From Desulfobacca sp. (GTDB lineage Bacteria; Desulfobacterota; Desulfobaccia; Desulfobaccales; Desulfobaccaceae), in the NCBI GenBank assembly GCA_020725545.1, contig DYEV01000006.1, positions 1 to 41,460 on the forward strand: 41,460 nucleotides of DNA, written 5' to 3'. The position numbers and the translations under genes are program-made. Of this stretch, positions 34,760 to 41,460 are shown one piece after another (position 1 is the first letter of the stretch; every line of letters begins with the position of its first letter). A model generated the notes under the pieces. The model was not told the origin of the DNA and did not search any database. It saw only the letters and a program-made list of their open reading frames with translations.

Positions 34760-36325
34760 ATGAACATCCAGAGGAAAATGACCAAAAAAGATTTCCGCAG
34801 GAAGGCTGATGCGGTCCTGATAAATCTCAATATGGAGGTTTTGCCATTTGTTGATGACCAGGAAGGGAGTCAGACCGAGCGGCTGCGGCGGGCGGAAACG
34901 GATCCCTTATATTTTTGTCGGGTGTATCTGCCCCATTATTTCAATTTTCCTCCGGCTAGATTTCATCGGGAATTAATCCAACTCTTGGAGCGGAGGCCGG
35001 TGGGGACGGAGCCGGTGGGCAAAAGCACTCCGCAGAAGGATTGGGAAGCAGTGAAGCCGGTGGTGGTGGCGGCGCCCCGGGAGTTTGCCAAGACCACAGT
35101 CTGTACCTTCGGTTATGTGTTGCATCAGATCTGTTTCGGGAAGCGGCATTTTATTATTATTGGCAGCGATACGGAGGACTTAGCTAGTGATGTTACTGGC
35201 TATGTTTTTTTGGAATTGCTCTATAACGATCGTCTTCGCCAGGATTTTGGGGCATTGGTGAAAGGGACGAAGGCGGTTGATGATTTTGTGACCACCAATG
35301 ATGTGCGGGTTAAGGCCCGGGGGCGGGGACAGCGGCTGCGGGGTCTGAAGCATCGGCAGTGGCGTCCGGACTTAGTTATTCTGGATGATTTGGAAAATGA
35401 TCTCAACGTCCGGAACCCTGAAATTGTCCGGCAGATTTTGGAGTGGATCACCTCGGCGGTCTATCCGGCCATGGAGGCGAGTGGCAATCTTTTTATTATT
35501 GGGACAATTTTGCGTCGACGGAGCGCCCTGGATGTCATGTTGACGTCAGAGGAGGAGCCGTATTGTCATTTTACGCGGCGCATCTATCGGGCGATTACTC
35601 CGGAAGGCAGGTCTTTATGGGAGGCGAAGCATCCGGTGGCCAGGTTATTACGGCAGAAGCAGTTAATGGGCACGGTGGCGTTTAATTGCGAGAAGATGAA
35701 CGAGCCCGTGCAGGAATCGGGGATCTTTCGGCAGGAATGGATCCATTATTATCATCCGGACACGCTGAAGGACAAAGATTTAAGGGTGGCGGTCTTTTTT
35801 GATCCCTCCCTGGAGAGCGGCGCCACCGCGGATTACAAGGCGGTGGTAACGGTGGGGTTGGCGCCGCAGGAGATGGTTTTTTATGTGTTGGATGCCTTTA
35901 TTCAGAAGACCACTTTGGAAAAGGCGTTGTTGACCGTCTGCAACCGTTTTCGGGAGTACCGGCCGCAGATCATTGGGGTCGAGGACAATTTTTTCCAGCG
36001 CCTGCTTTTGAATGAATTTGAACGGATGGGCCGGGACCAAGGGGTGGCCTTGCCCATTAAAGGGGTGACGCATCGGGTGTCCAAGGAGGCCAGGATAAGC
36101 GCCTTGTCGCCGTTGCTGGAACGGGCCAAGATTCGATTCATCCGAGGTCATTCCGATCAGGAGTTGCTCATTGAGCAGATGCTGTATTTTCCCTCCCGGA
36201 CCATTCATGATGATGGCCCGGATGCCTTGGAGGGGGCCATTCGTTTGTTGCAAGCCATGAGCCGGATGGAGGTGGAATACCATTCGACCCAAGGTCGGCG
36301 TTTTGAAGGGAAAGGGGCGTATTGA
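34760..36325 (+). CDS. phage terminase large subunit
   Basis: 521 residues. The ATPase half has a deviant Walker A, VVVAAPREFAKTT, as in many Mu gp28-like terminases, and Walker B LVILDDLEND. The C-terminal RNase H-like nuclease has VFFDPSLE for the first acidic residue, IGVEDNFFQ and a final DDGPDALEG for the last. It packages DNA into the prohead. ATG 34760 has GAGGGGG 8 bases ahead; ATG 34775 is an alternative. It is separated by 18 bases from the next gene. Confidence 0.87.
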   Translation: MNIQRKMTKKDFRRKADAVLINLNMEVLPFVDDQEGSQTERLRRAETDPLYFCRVYLPHYFNFPPARFHRELIQLLERRPVGTEPVGKSTPQKDWEAVKPVVVAAPREFAKTTVCTFGYVLHQICFGKRHFIIIGSDTEDLASDVTGYVFLELLYNDRLRQDFGALVKGTKAVDDFVTTNDVRVKARGRGQRLRGLKHRQWRPDLVILDDLENDLNVRNPEIVRQILEWITSAVYPAMEASGNLFIIGTILRRRSALDVMLTSEEEPYCHFTRRIYRAITPEGRSLWEAKHPVARLLRQKQLMGTVAFNCEKMNEPVQESGIFRQEWIHYYHPDTLKDKDLRVAVFFDPSLESGATADYKAVVTVGLAPQEMVFYVLDAFIQKTTLEKALLTVCNRFREYRPQIIGVEDNFFQRLLLNEFERMGRDQGVALPIKGVTHRVSKEARISALSPLLERAKIRFIRGHSDQELLIEQMLYFPSRTIHDDGPDALEGAIRLLQAMSRMEVEYHSTQGRRFEGKGAY

Positions 36326-36343
36326 AAGAGAGAGGTGACGACA

Positions 36344-36925
36344 ATGTATGGCTGTCCAGAGGAAATATGGGCCGAGTTGGCTGAATTGCCGGGCGGTGCC
36401 CAAAGGATATGGCGGCGGGCGTTTTGGCGGGCTTGGCCGCAGGCGGGGGGCGATTGTGAACGGGCTGCAGCTTTGGCGTGGCAGGCTTTTGCGCTGGAGG
36501 CAAAAGGAGGTGGGGCAGATTCCTGGTTGATTAAGCAGGAGCGAACCGGCAATTTTCGGTTTGGCAAGGCCATTGGCGCCATATTGGCAAAGGTCACGAT
36601 TGGTTGGGGAGTTGTCAGAGCAGTCCTGGGGTTGAGGAGACGCCGGCAACGGGTTGCTGATGGCGGCGGTGCGACAGATACCGCCAAGGAAGGGCAGAAA
36701 GCTAACGGACGGGGGAGAATAGGGGTTTGTCAGGGGGATCTGGAGACGGTTTTCGCCGAGGCTGTAGCCAGAGGTTGGTTGAAACCGGAACAGCGGCCCT
36801 GGGCCGAGGCTTTGGCGAGGCGGGATGGGCAGTCCCTTCAGGAATTTTGTAATCTGGCCGCGGGGGCTGCGGAGTACCAGACAAGGCGGAATGCTTGGCG
36901 GCGCCAACGGGATGACATGACATGA
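36344..36925 (+). CDS. phage-encoded protein with ChaB-like N-terminal domain
   Basis: 193 residues. Residues about 12-55, LPGGAQRIWRRAFWRAWPQA then an AAALAWQAF helix, follow the ChaB pattern (LP-AQ-IY-AAF-NAW, then A-AWAA). The C-terminal third (VARGWLKPEQRPWAEALARR then DGQSLQEF) resembles the repeat-like tail of Mu gpI proteases. Function is unknown; ChaB-like proteins are found in some phages. GAGAGG is 8 bases before ATG 36344. It ends in ATGACATGA overlapping the portal start by four bases. Confidence 0.6.
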   Translation: MYGCPEEIWAELAELPGGAQRIWRRAFWRAWPQAGGDCERAAALAWQAFALEAKGGGADSWLIKQERTGNFRFGKAIGAILAKVTIGWGVVRAVLGLRRRRQRVADGGGATDTAKEGQKANGRGRIGVCQGDLETVFAEAVARGWLKPEQRPWAEALARRDGQSLQEFCNLAAGAAEYQTRRNAWRRQRDDMT

Positions 36926-38133
36926 CGAGCCCAGAATGGAACCGGATTGAACCGCAATGGGGGCGTCTTTACCCGGGTTCGGACCGGGAGCGCCACAGCA
37001 GCTATCCGAGTGCCGGGTTGACCCCGGGGAGATTGGCAGCGATTTTTCGGGCGGCGGATCAAGGGGATATTCGTGAGCAGATGGAGTTGTATGAAGAAAT
37101 GGAGGAAAAAGACGCCCATCTGGCTGCCATTCTGCAGACCCGCAAGGTTGCGGTCCAGGGTTTGGAATATCGTATTGTGCCGGCGGCCGCAACCGGGGAG
37201 GACAGAAGGATCGCAGATTTTGTCAGCGCGGTCCTCGCCCGGTTGGATTTCGATCAAATTATTATGAATATTTTGGACGCTTTGGGAAAGGGGTTTTCAG
37301 TCAATGAAATCATTTGGGGGGTGAGAGACAACCGGGTGGTGGTGGAGGCGGTGGAATGGATTAATCCCAAGCGGGTGAGTTTTATCCACGGGGAACAGCC
37401 GCAATTGATCAATCCGGATGGCTATACAGTGCTGACGCCGCCTCCCTGGAAACTGATCTTCCATCGCTGCCTTTTACGGTCGGGTGCGGTGGTCAGGGCA
37501 GGACTGCTGCGGGCGGTGGCTTGGGTGTATTTGTTCAAGAATTACGCATTAAAAGATTGGAATGTTTTCAATGAAGTTTTTGGCATGCCGCTGCGCTTGG
37601 GAAAATTTGACGCGGCAGCGACGCCGGAGGACCGGGAGATTTTGAGTCGGGCCATCCAATCGTTGGGATCGGATGCGGCGGCGATTATTTCGAAAAATAC
37701 GGAAATTGAGTTTGTGGAGGCGCCCGGCCGCGGCGGCCAGGAGAATCCATTCATGGCGATGGCTGAATTTTGCAACCGGGAGATGAGCAAGGCGATTCTG
37801 GGGCAGACGTTGACCACGGATGTGTATCGGGCCACCGGGACTTACAGCGCGGCGCGGGTCCATCACGAGGTCCGCCGGGATATTGTGCAATCGGATGCAG
37901 ATAGTCTGGCGGCAACGCTGCAAGGGCAATTGTTGCGGCCATTAGTGGGGTTTAATTTCGGCTGGGACCGCAGCCTGCCGGTTTTCCAGTTTTATGCAGA
38001 AGAGGATGTGAATTTGCGGGAAATGGCAGAGACGTATGAAAAGTTAATGGCCATGGGGGTTCGGATTCCGCCGGACCATATTGCGGAGGTCTTTCATCTC
38101 CCGCGGGTGAAGGGTACGGAGCAGGATACATGA
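36922..38133 (+). CDS. phage portal protein, DUF935 (Mu gp29-type)
   Basis: 403 residues, shorter than Mu gp29 (about 510). It carries the DUF935 marks LYEEMEEKDAHLAAILQTRK near residues 55-75, then VAVQGLEYRI, ALGKGFSVNEIIW, KDWNVFNEVFGMPLRLGKF and a late RRDIVQSDADSLAATLQ. It forms the ring through which DNA enters the head. It overlaps the preceding gene and the protease gene (ATGA at 38130-38133), so three genes are translationally coupled. Confidence 0.92.
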   Translation: MTSPEWNRIEPQWGRLYPGSDRERHSSYPSAGLTPGRLAAIFRAADQGDIREQMELYEEMEEKDAHLAAILQTRKVAVQGLEYRIVPAAATGEDRRIADFVSAVLARLDFDQIIMNILDALGKGFSVNEIIWGVRDNRVVVEAVEWINPKRVSFIHGEQPQLINPDGYTVLTPPPWKLIFHRCLLRSGAVVRAGLLRAVAWVYLFKNYALKDWNVFNEVFGMPLRLGKFDAAATPEDREILSRAIQSLGSDAAAIISKNTEIEFVEAPGRGGQENPFMAMAEFCNREMSKAILGQTLTTDVYRATGTYSAARVHHEVRRDIVQSDADSLAATLQGQLLRPLVGFNFGWDRSLPVFQFYAEEDVNLREMAETYEKLMAMGVRIPPDHIAEVFHLPRVKGTEQDT

Positions 38134-39209
38134 AGGGGGTGTTGTATTGCCAATTGGGTGAACAGGTACCGGAGGTTATTCGCCTGTTGCCCTTGGGAGA
38201 GGTGGCGTTGGCGGATGGCCGCCAACCTTTTCAGGTGACCCAGGAGTCTTTGGAGCAGATTCTGGCTTCCTGGCGGCGTCGGGGCCACGATTTGGTGATT
38301 GATTATGAACACCAGAGTCTGAGCGGCCGAGAGGCGCCGGCGGCCGGGTGGATCAAGGAGTTGTGGGTCGGTGGGGATGGCTTATATGCCCGGGTGGCCT
38401 GGACGGAGCGGGCCAGGAGCTATATTGCCAAGAAGGAATATCGTTATTTTTCACCAGTGGTGCAGTTAAATGAGGGTAGAGAGGTTACGGATCTTTTGCA
38501 GGTGGCCTTGACGAATTGTCCGGCCATGAGTCAATTGGAGCCGCTGGTGTTGCAACAGCGTTGGCCGGAGGAGGAAGGCACCAACGGCGGGCAAGGATTG
38601 CCGGGCGGCATGGCCGCGGGCGGGCTGAATGGACGTCGGAAAGGGGAAACGAATGGCACGGGAGGGCAAATGATCGAGAGGTTGCGGACGATTTTTGGCC
38701 TGGAAGAGGAAGCCGGGGAAGCCGAAATCTTGGCGAGGGCCATTGCTCTGATGCAGCGCCAGGAGGAAGGGAGATGGGAGGCGCCGGAGGAAATTCTTAC
38801 GATGCTGGGTTTGGAGCAGGGTTATGCGGGCCGAGAGTTGGTCGAGAAGGTGACGGCGCTCCAAAGCGAAGCTGAGACTTTGCGGCAAGAGCTGGCAGTT
38901 CTGCGGGAAGAGCACGCGGCGGAGAAGGCGGAACGTTTGATCCAGGAAGCCCTGATCATGAAGAAGACGACGCCGGCGGAGCTGGATCAGGGAGACGGCC
39001 GCTTGCGGCGTTTGGCCAAGGATGATCCGGAATTTTTCCGGGCGCTGATTCTGAGTCGGCGGGAGAACTGGGCGGTACCGGGGAGGTTGTTTCAGGCCGA
39101 AGCGTCCGGTCCGGCTCTTGGTCCTGAGGAGTTGAAGATGTGTGAGGCCTTTGGCCTGTCATCGGAGGCATTTTTACAAAAACGGCGACAATTAGAGCAA
39201 GGGGAGTAA
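38130..39209 (+). CDS. phage prohead protease/scaffold (Mu gpI-type)
   Basis: 359 residues. The N-terminal protease part has VIDYEHQSLSGREAPAAGWI and EYRYFSPVVQLN, typical of the gpI family in which DYEH and SP residues lie at the active site. The C-terminal half is a helical scaffold (VEKVTALQSEAETLRQELAV then AVLREEHAAEKAERL), rich in charged heptads. It is expected to shape and then process the capsid shell. It starts in ATGA overlap with the portal and ends 2 bases before the next gene. Confidence 0.88.
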   Translation: MKGVLYCQLGEQVPEVIRLLPLGEVALADGRQPFQVTQESLEQILASWRRRGHDLVIDYEHQSLSGREAPAAGWIKELWVGGDGLYARVAWTERARSYIAKKEYRYFSPVVQLNEGREVTDLLQVALTNCPAMSQLEPLVLQQRWPEEEGTNGGQGLPGGMAAGGLNGRRKGETNGTGGQMIERLRTIFGLEEEAGEAEILARAIALMQRQEEGRWEAPEEILTMLGLEQGYAGRELVEKVTALQSEAETLRQELAVLREEHAAEKAERLIQEALIMKKTTPAELDQGDGRLRRLAKDDPEFFRALILSRRENWAVPGRLFQAEASGPALGPEELKMCEAFGLSSEAFLQKRRQLEQGE

Positions 39210-39211
39210 CG

Positions 39212-39610
39212 ATGGCAGCATGTACGACGGATCGCAATACACCATATCGGGAAGGGATTGAACTGGATTTTCCGGTGAAGGGGAGTACCCGCATTTTTGC
39301 CGGCGCCATGGTGGCGGTGGATGGCAGCGGCTATGCGGTGCCGGCTGGCAATACGGCCGGGCACCGGTTTGTGGGGGTGGCCATGGAACGGGTGGATAAC
39401 ACGGCGGGAACGGATGGCGCCGCCCTGGTGCGGGTGAGGACCTCTGGAGTGTTTGAATTCGGCGCCACCTCCATTGCCCAGGCCAATGTGGGCGCAGAGA
39501 TGTATGTGGTGGACGACCAGACGTTCGATGATGTCAATCCCGGGCAGGGGATCAAATGTGGCAGACTGGTGAAATACGTTTCGGCAACCAAGGGTTGGAT
39601 CAAAATTTAG
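39212..39610 (+). CDS. phage head decoration-type protein (DUF2190-like)
   Basis: 132 residues, mostly beta. IFAGAMVAVDGSGYAVPAGN, FVGVAMERVDNTAG and YVVDDQTFDDVNPGQGIKCG give the strand-turn pattern of DUF2190 and capsid decoration proteins found beside capsid genes. AAGGGGAG lies ahead of the ATG. The short distance on both sides (2 and 14 bases) supports one transcript. The assignment is by position and fold style. Confidence 0.68.
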   Translation: MAACTTDRNTPYREGIELDFPVKGSTRIFAGAMVAVDGSGYAVPAGNTAGHRFVGVAMERVDNTAGTDGAALVRVRTSGVFEFGATSIAQANVGAEMYVVDDQTFDDVNPGQGIKCGRLVKYVSATKGWIKI

Positions 39611-39624
39611 GGGAGTAGACAGGA

Positions 39625-40521
39625 ATGATCATTAATCAGGCAAATCTCGCAAACATGTATGTGGCTTTAAATACTATTTTTAATGCGGCCTTTGAGGGGG
39701 CGCCCAGTTTCCATGAACAGATCGCCATGGTGGTGCCAAGTAGCGGTCGGGCCAATGATTATACCTTCATGCTCCAATTTCCCATGCTGCAGGAATGGAT
39801 CGGAGATCGGCAGATCAAGAATCTGGCGGCTTCCAGCTTTCAGATTGTCAACAAGGACTACGAGGCCACGGTGGAAGTGGACCGGAATGATATTGAGGAT
39901 GACCAGTTGGGCATTTACAACCCGATCGTTGCGGAATTGGGGCGAGCGGCGAAACAGCATCCTGACCTTCTGGTGGCTAAACTTTTAGCGGATGGGTTCA
40001 CCAATACCTGTTACGACGGCAAGCCGTTTTTTGCGGTGGATCATCCGGTAGGAGCGGGGGTGCAAAGCAATTTTGGCGGTGGCAGCGCTACGGCCTGGTA
40101 TCTGTTGGACACCACCCGGGCTATTCGGCCGTTCATTTTCCAGCGGCGTTCCAAACCGCAATTGGTCCGGCAGGATCGTCCTGATGAGGAACAGGTGTTT
40201 ATGCGCCGGAAGTTTCGGTATGGCGTAGATTATCGGGGGGCGGCCGGATACGGCCTGTGGCAGCTGTCCTATGCCAGCAAACAAACGTTGAATGCGGCAA
40301 ATTACGCGGCGGCGCGGACGGCGATGATGGCCTTGAAGAATGAAGCGGGCGTGCCCTTGGGGATTCGACCTTCGGTATTGGTGGTGCCGCCTTCTCTGGA
40401 GACCCAGGCCAAAGAAATCTTGCAGGCCGAAATGGTGTTGGCAGACCCCGTCAGTGGGGGGACAAAGACGAACATTTGGCGGGGGACGGCGGATCTCTTG
40501 GTGGTGCCGTGGCTGGAATAG
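39625..40521 (+). CDS. phage major head protein (Mu gpT-type)
   Basis: 298 residues with the Mup T features: an LNTIFNAAFEGAPSF N-terminus, MLQEWIGDRQIKNLAASSFQ, IVNKDYEATVEVDRNDIEDD, GKPFFAVDHPV in the middle, and VVPPSLETQAKEIL near the C-terminus. It forms the HK97-like shell. GGGGAG lies 9-10 bases before the ATG. Confidence 0.93.
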   Translation: MIINQANLANMYVALNTIFNAAFEGAPSFHEQIAMVVPSSGRANDYTFMLQFPMLQEWIGDRQIKNLAASSFQIVNKDYEATVEVDRNDIEDDQLGIYNPIVAELGRAAKQHPDLLVAKLLADGFTNTCYDGKPFFAVDHPVGAGVQSNFGGGSATAWYLLDTTRAIRPFIFQRRSKPQLVRQDRPDEEQVFMRRKFRYGVDYRGAAGYGLWQLSYASKQTLNAANYAAARTAMMALKNEAGVPLGIRPSVLVVPPSLETQAKEILQAEMVLADPVSGGTKTNIWRGTADLLVVPWLE

Positions 40522-40658
40522 TTGAGACGCATTGAACAACGGGCCGTGAGAGGTAAGACGAGGGTGGCGGGTGGGAATGGTCGGTTGCCGAGCCGTGAGC
40601 GTCAGTGCTTAGGATGGTCACGCTTTTGGCAGCACAATGAGAAAGGGGGTGAGGCGAG

Positions 40659-40862
40659 ATGCTGGCATTTCTCAACGGCAAAAGGACATATTTGGTCGCC
40701 GCAGTGATGATCGTGGTGGCAGTTCTTAAAGCGATGGGTGTTATTGAAGCGTCGACCTATGAGGCGGTGATGGGGCTGTTGGCGGCGCTGGGGTTTGGAG
40801 CCCTGCGGGCTGGTGTGGAGAGAGCCGCAGGTGAAATACAAGGGGCGACCAAGAAGCTCTGA
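40659..40862 (+). CDS. small membrane protein, holin-like
   Basis: 67 residues with one clear transmembrane helix (YLVAAVMIVVAVLKAMGVI) and a second amphipathic or membrane segment (GLLAALGFGALRAGVERA), plus a basic C-terminus. It lies just before an endolysin, so a holin role is inferred. GGGGGTGAGG precedes the ATG. The 137 bases before it contain no credible gene. Confidence 0.65.
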   Translation: MLAFLNGKRTYLVAAVMIVVAVLKAMGVIEASTYEAVMGLLAALGFGALRAGVERAAGEIQGATKKL

Positions 40863-40978
40863 GAGTCGACTCGTGAATCAGAAGAGGGATGAGTTGGTGG
40901 GAGAGAAGTGGGAGAGCGGTAAGAGGGCATTGGTCAGAGTTGAGAAATGCTGGATCCAGAGTTGGAGGTGAGAGCAGT

Positions 40979-41460
40979 ATGTATCAGATCAAGAATCATC
41001 TTCTGTATAAGAATGGCCAGAGAGTATCTTATAAACTTTCTCCAAATCATGGCAAGGTTATTAGACCGGAGATAATCGTTCTGCATTACACCGGCAGTAA
41101 TAGTCTGCAAGGGGCATTGAATTGGCTCTGTAACCCTGGGTCACAGGTTAGTGCTCATTTAGTTATTGCCAAGACCGGTCAGGTCTGGCAGCTCATGCCA
41201 TTTAATCTCCGGGCCTGGCATGCGGGAAAAAGTGAATATGACGGCCGCCCGGATGTGAACAGCTTCAGTATTGGCATTGAGAATGTGGGTTTGGGGGATG
41301 AATGGCCCGAGGCCCAGATCGAGGCGAACCGGCTGATCATTGCGGCCCTGTATGACGCCTATGATATCCAGGATACGGTGGGCCACAGTGATATCTGTGT
41401 CCCGGTGGGGCGCAAAGCTGATCCGGGGCCGAAATACCCTTGGGAAAGGGTCTTAAAAGA
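40979..41460 (+). CDS. N-acetylmuramoyl-L-alanine amidase (endolysin), truncated by window edge
   Basis: 160 residues visible; the frame runs off the right edge. Amidase_2 fold with zinc ligands H36 (VLHYTGS), H136 (VGHSDI) and D148 (KADPGP), and the catalytic-region glutamate E101 (SIGIENVG). NPGSQVSAHLVIAKTGQVWQ and FNLRAWHAG match phage-type peptidoglycan amidases. It would cut the bond between muramic acid and the stem peptide in lysis. GGAGG lies 10 bases before the ATG. It has a lower GC start than its neighbours. Confidence 0.9.
   Translation, partial: MYQIKNHLLYKNGQRVSYKLSPNHGKVIRPEIIVLHYTGSNSLQGALNWLCNPGSQVSAHLVIAKTGQVWQLMPFNLRAWHAGKSEYDGRPDVNSFSIGIENVGLGDEWPEAQIEANRLIIAALYDAYDIQDTVGHSDICVPVGRKADPGPKYPWERVLK

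Larger units (their letters stand above)
33374..41460 (+). mobile_element. prophage or prophage-like head and lysis module (Mu-type capsid genes), right end outside window
   Basis: Contains, all on the plus strand, HTH regulators, small and large terminase candidates, a ChaB-like protein, DUF935 portal, gpI-type protease/scaffold, decoration-type protein, gpT-type capsid, holin-like peptide and amidase. The left limit is set at the first plus-strand HTH gene and is approximate; it may reach 32.6 kb. No integrase, MuA transposase, tRNA or duplicated att sequence was seen. Portal, protease and capsid match transposable Mu-like phages, while the arrangement is reduced. Confidence 0.75.

Noticed and set aside
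35780-37192. 470-codon open frame on the minus strand opposite terminase and portal
   Set aside because: Pro/Ser-rich mirror frame crossing three real genes; not credible.
40522-40658. 61-codon frame between the capsid and holin-like genes
   Set aside because: Starts directly at the capsid stop without a ribosome site, is very Arg/Gly-rich and overlaps the holin-like gene start.
40873-40971. 32-codon GTG frame ahead of the amidase
   Set aside because: Short, no clear ribosome site, and overlaps the Shine-Dalgarno of the amidase.

Overview
The window looks like a chromosomal segment of a GC-rich anaerobic Desulfobacterota (Deltaproteobacteria), plausibly a Desulfobacca/Syntrophobacter-type organism. 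This is inferred from the ftsH-folP-cdaA-cdaR cluster, a stand-alone methyltetrahydrofolate:corrinoid methyltransferase-like protein, paired TIGR04282/TIGR04283 glycosyltransferases, a VPLP-type sorting tail, a rhodanese-ferritin fusion and a bacterial V-type ATPase. No rRNA or tRNA gene was seen that could fix the taxonomy.

Layout. 1-1.2 kb holds mobile-element material: the tail of one transposase cut by the window edge, then an apparently intact IS1595-family transposase. 1.4-3.7 kb (minus) holds a ferredoxin-nucleotide cyclase fusion and an O-methyltransferase-like protein. 4.1-11.4 kb (plus) is a tightly packed V-type ATPase operon in the order B-D-I-K-E-DUF2764-A, with a good sigma70-like promoter in front. 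It is followed by a secreted TIGR03790-family protein. 13.2-18.2 kb (minus) holds a DUF5661-like protein, a VPLP-CTERM exported protein and a collapsed RND efflux operon: the adaptor is intact, the pump is frameshifted and truncated, and the outer-membrane factor survives only as a C-terminal scrap fused to the pump. 18.6-22.7 kb (plus) holds the AcsE-like protein, a nitroreductase, tyrS and a Tim44-like membrane protein.

22.8-24.1 kb (minus) carries the glycosyltransferase pair. 24.2-26.8 kb (plus) carries a small redox group: a rubredoxin-like protein, a FAD oxidoreductase and a rhodanese-ferritin fusion. 26.9-31.4 kb (minus) is ftsH-folP-cdaA-cdaR, coupling membrane protein quality control, folate synthesis and c-di-AMP synthesis. 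A PyrD-like dehydrogenase diverges from ftsH and ends at a strong terminator at 32.56 kb.

From about 32.6 kb to the right edge lies a prophage-like head and lysis module: three related small helix-turn-helix proteins around an AT-rich palindrome, a terminase small-subunit candidate, the large terminase, a ChaB-like protein, a DUF935 (Mu gp29-type) portal, a Mu gpI-type protease/scaffold, a decoration-type protein, a Mu gpT-type major capsid, a holin-like peptide and an amidase endolysin cut by the edge. No integrase, MuA-type transposase or repressor is seen inside the window, and there is no MuF-type gene between portal and protease. The element could be the structural half of a Mu-like prophage, a defective prophage or a gene-transfer-agent-like locus.
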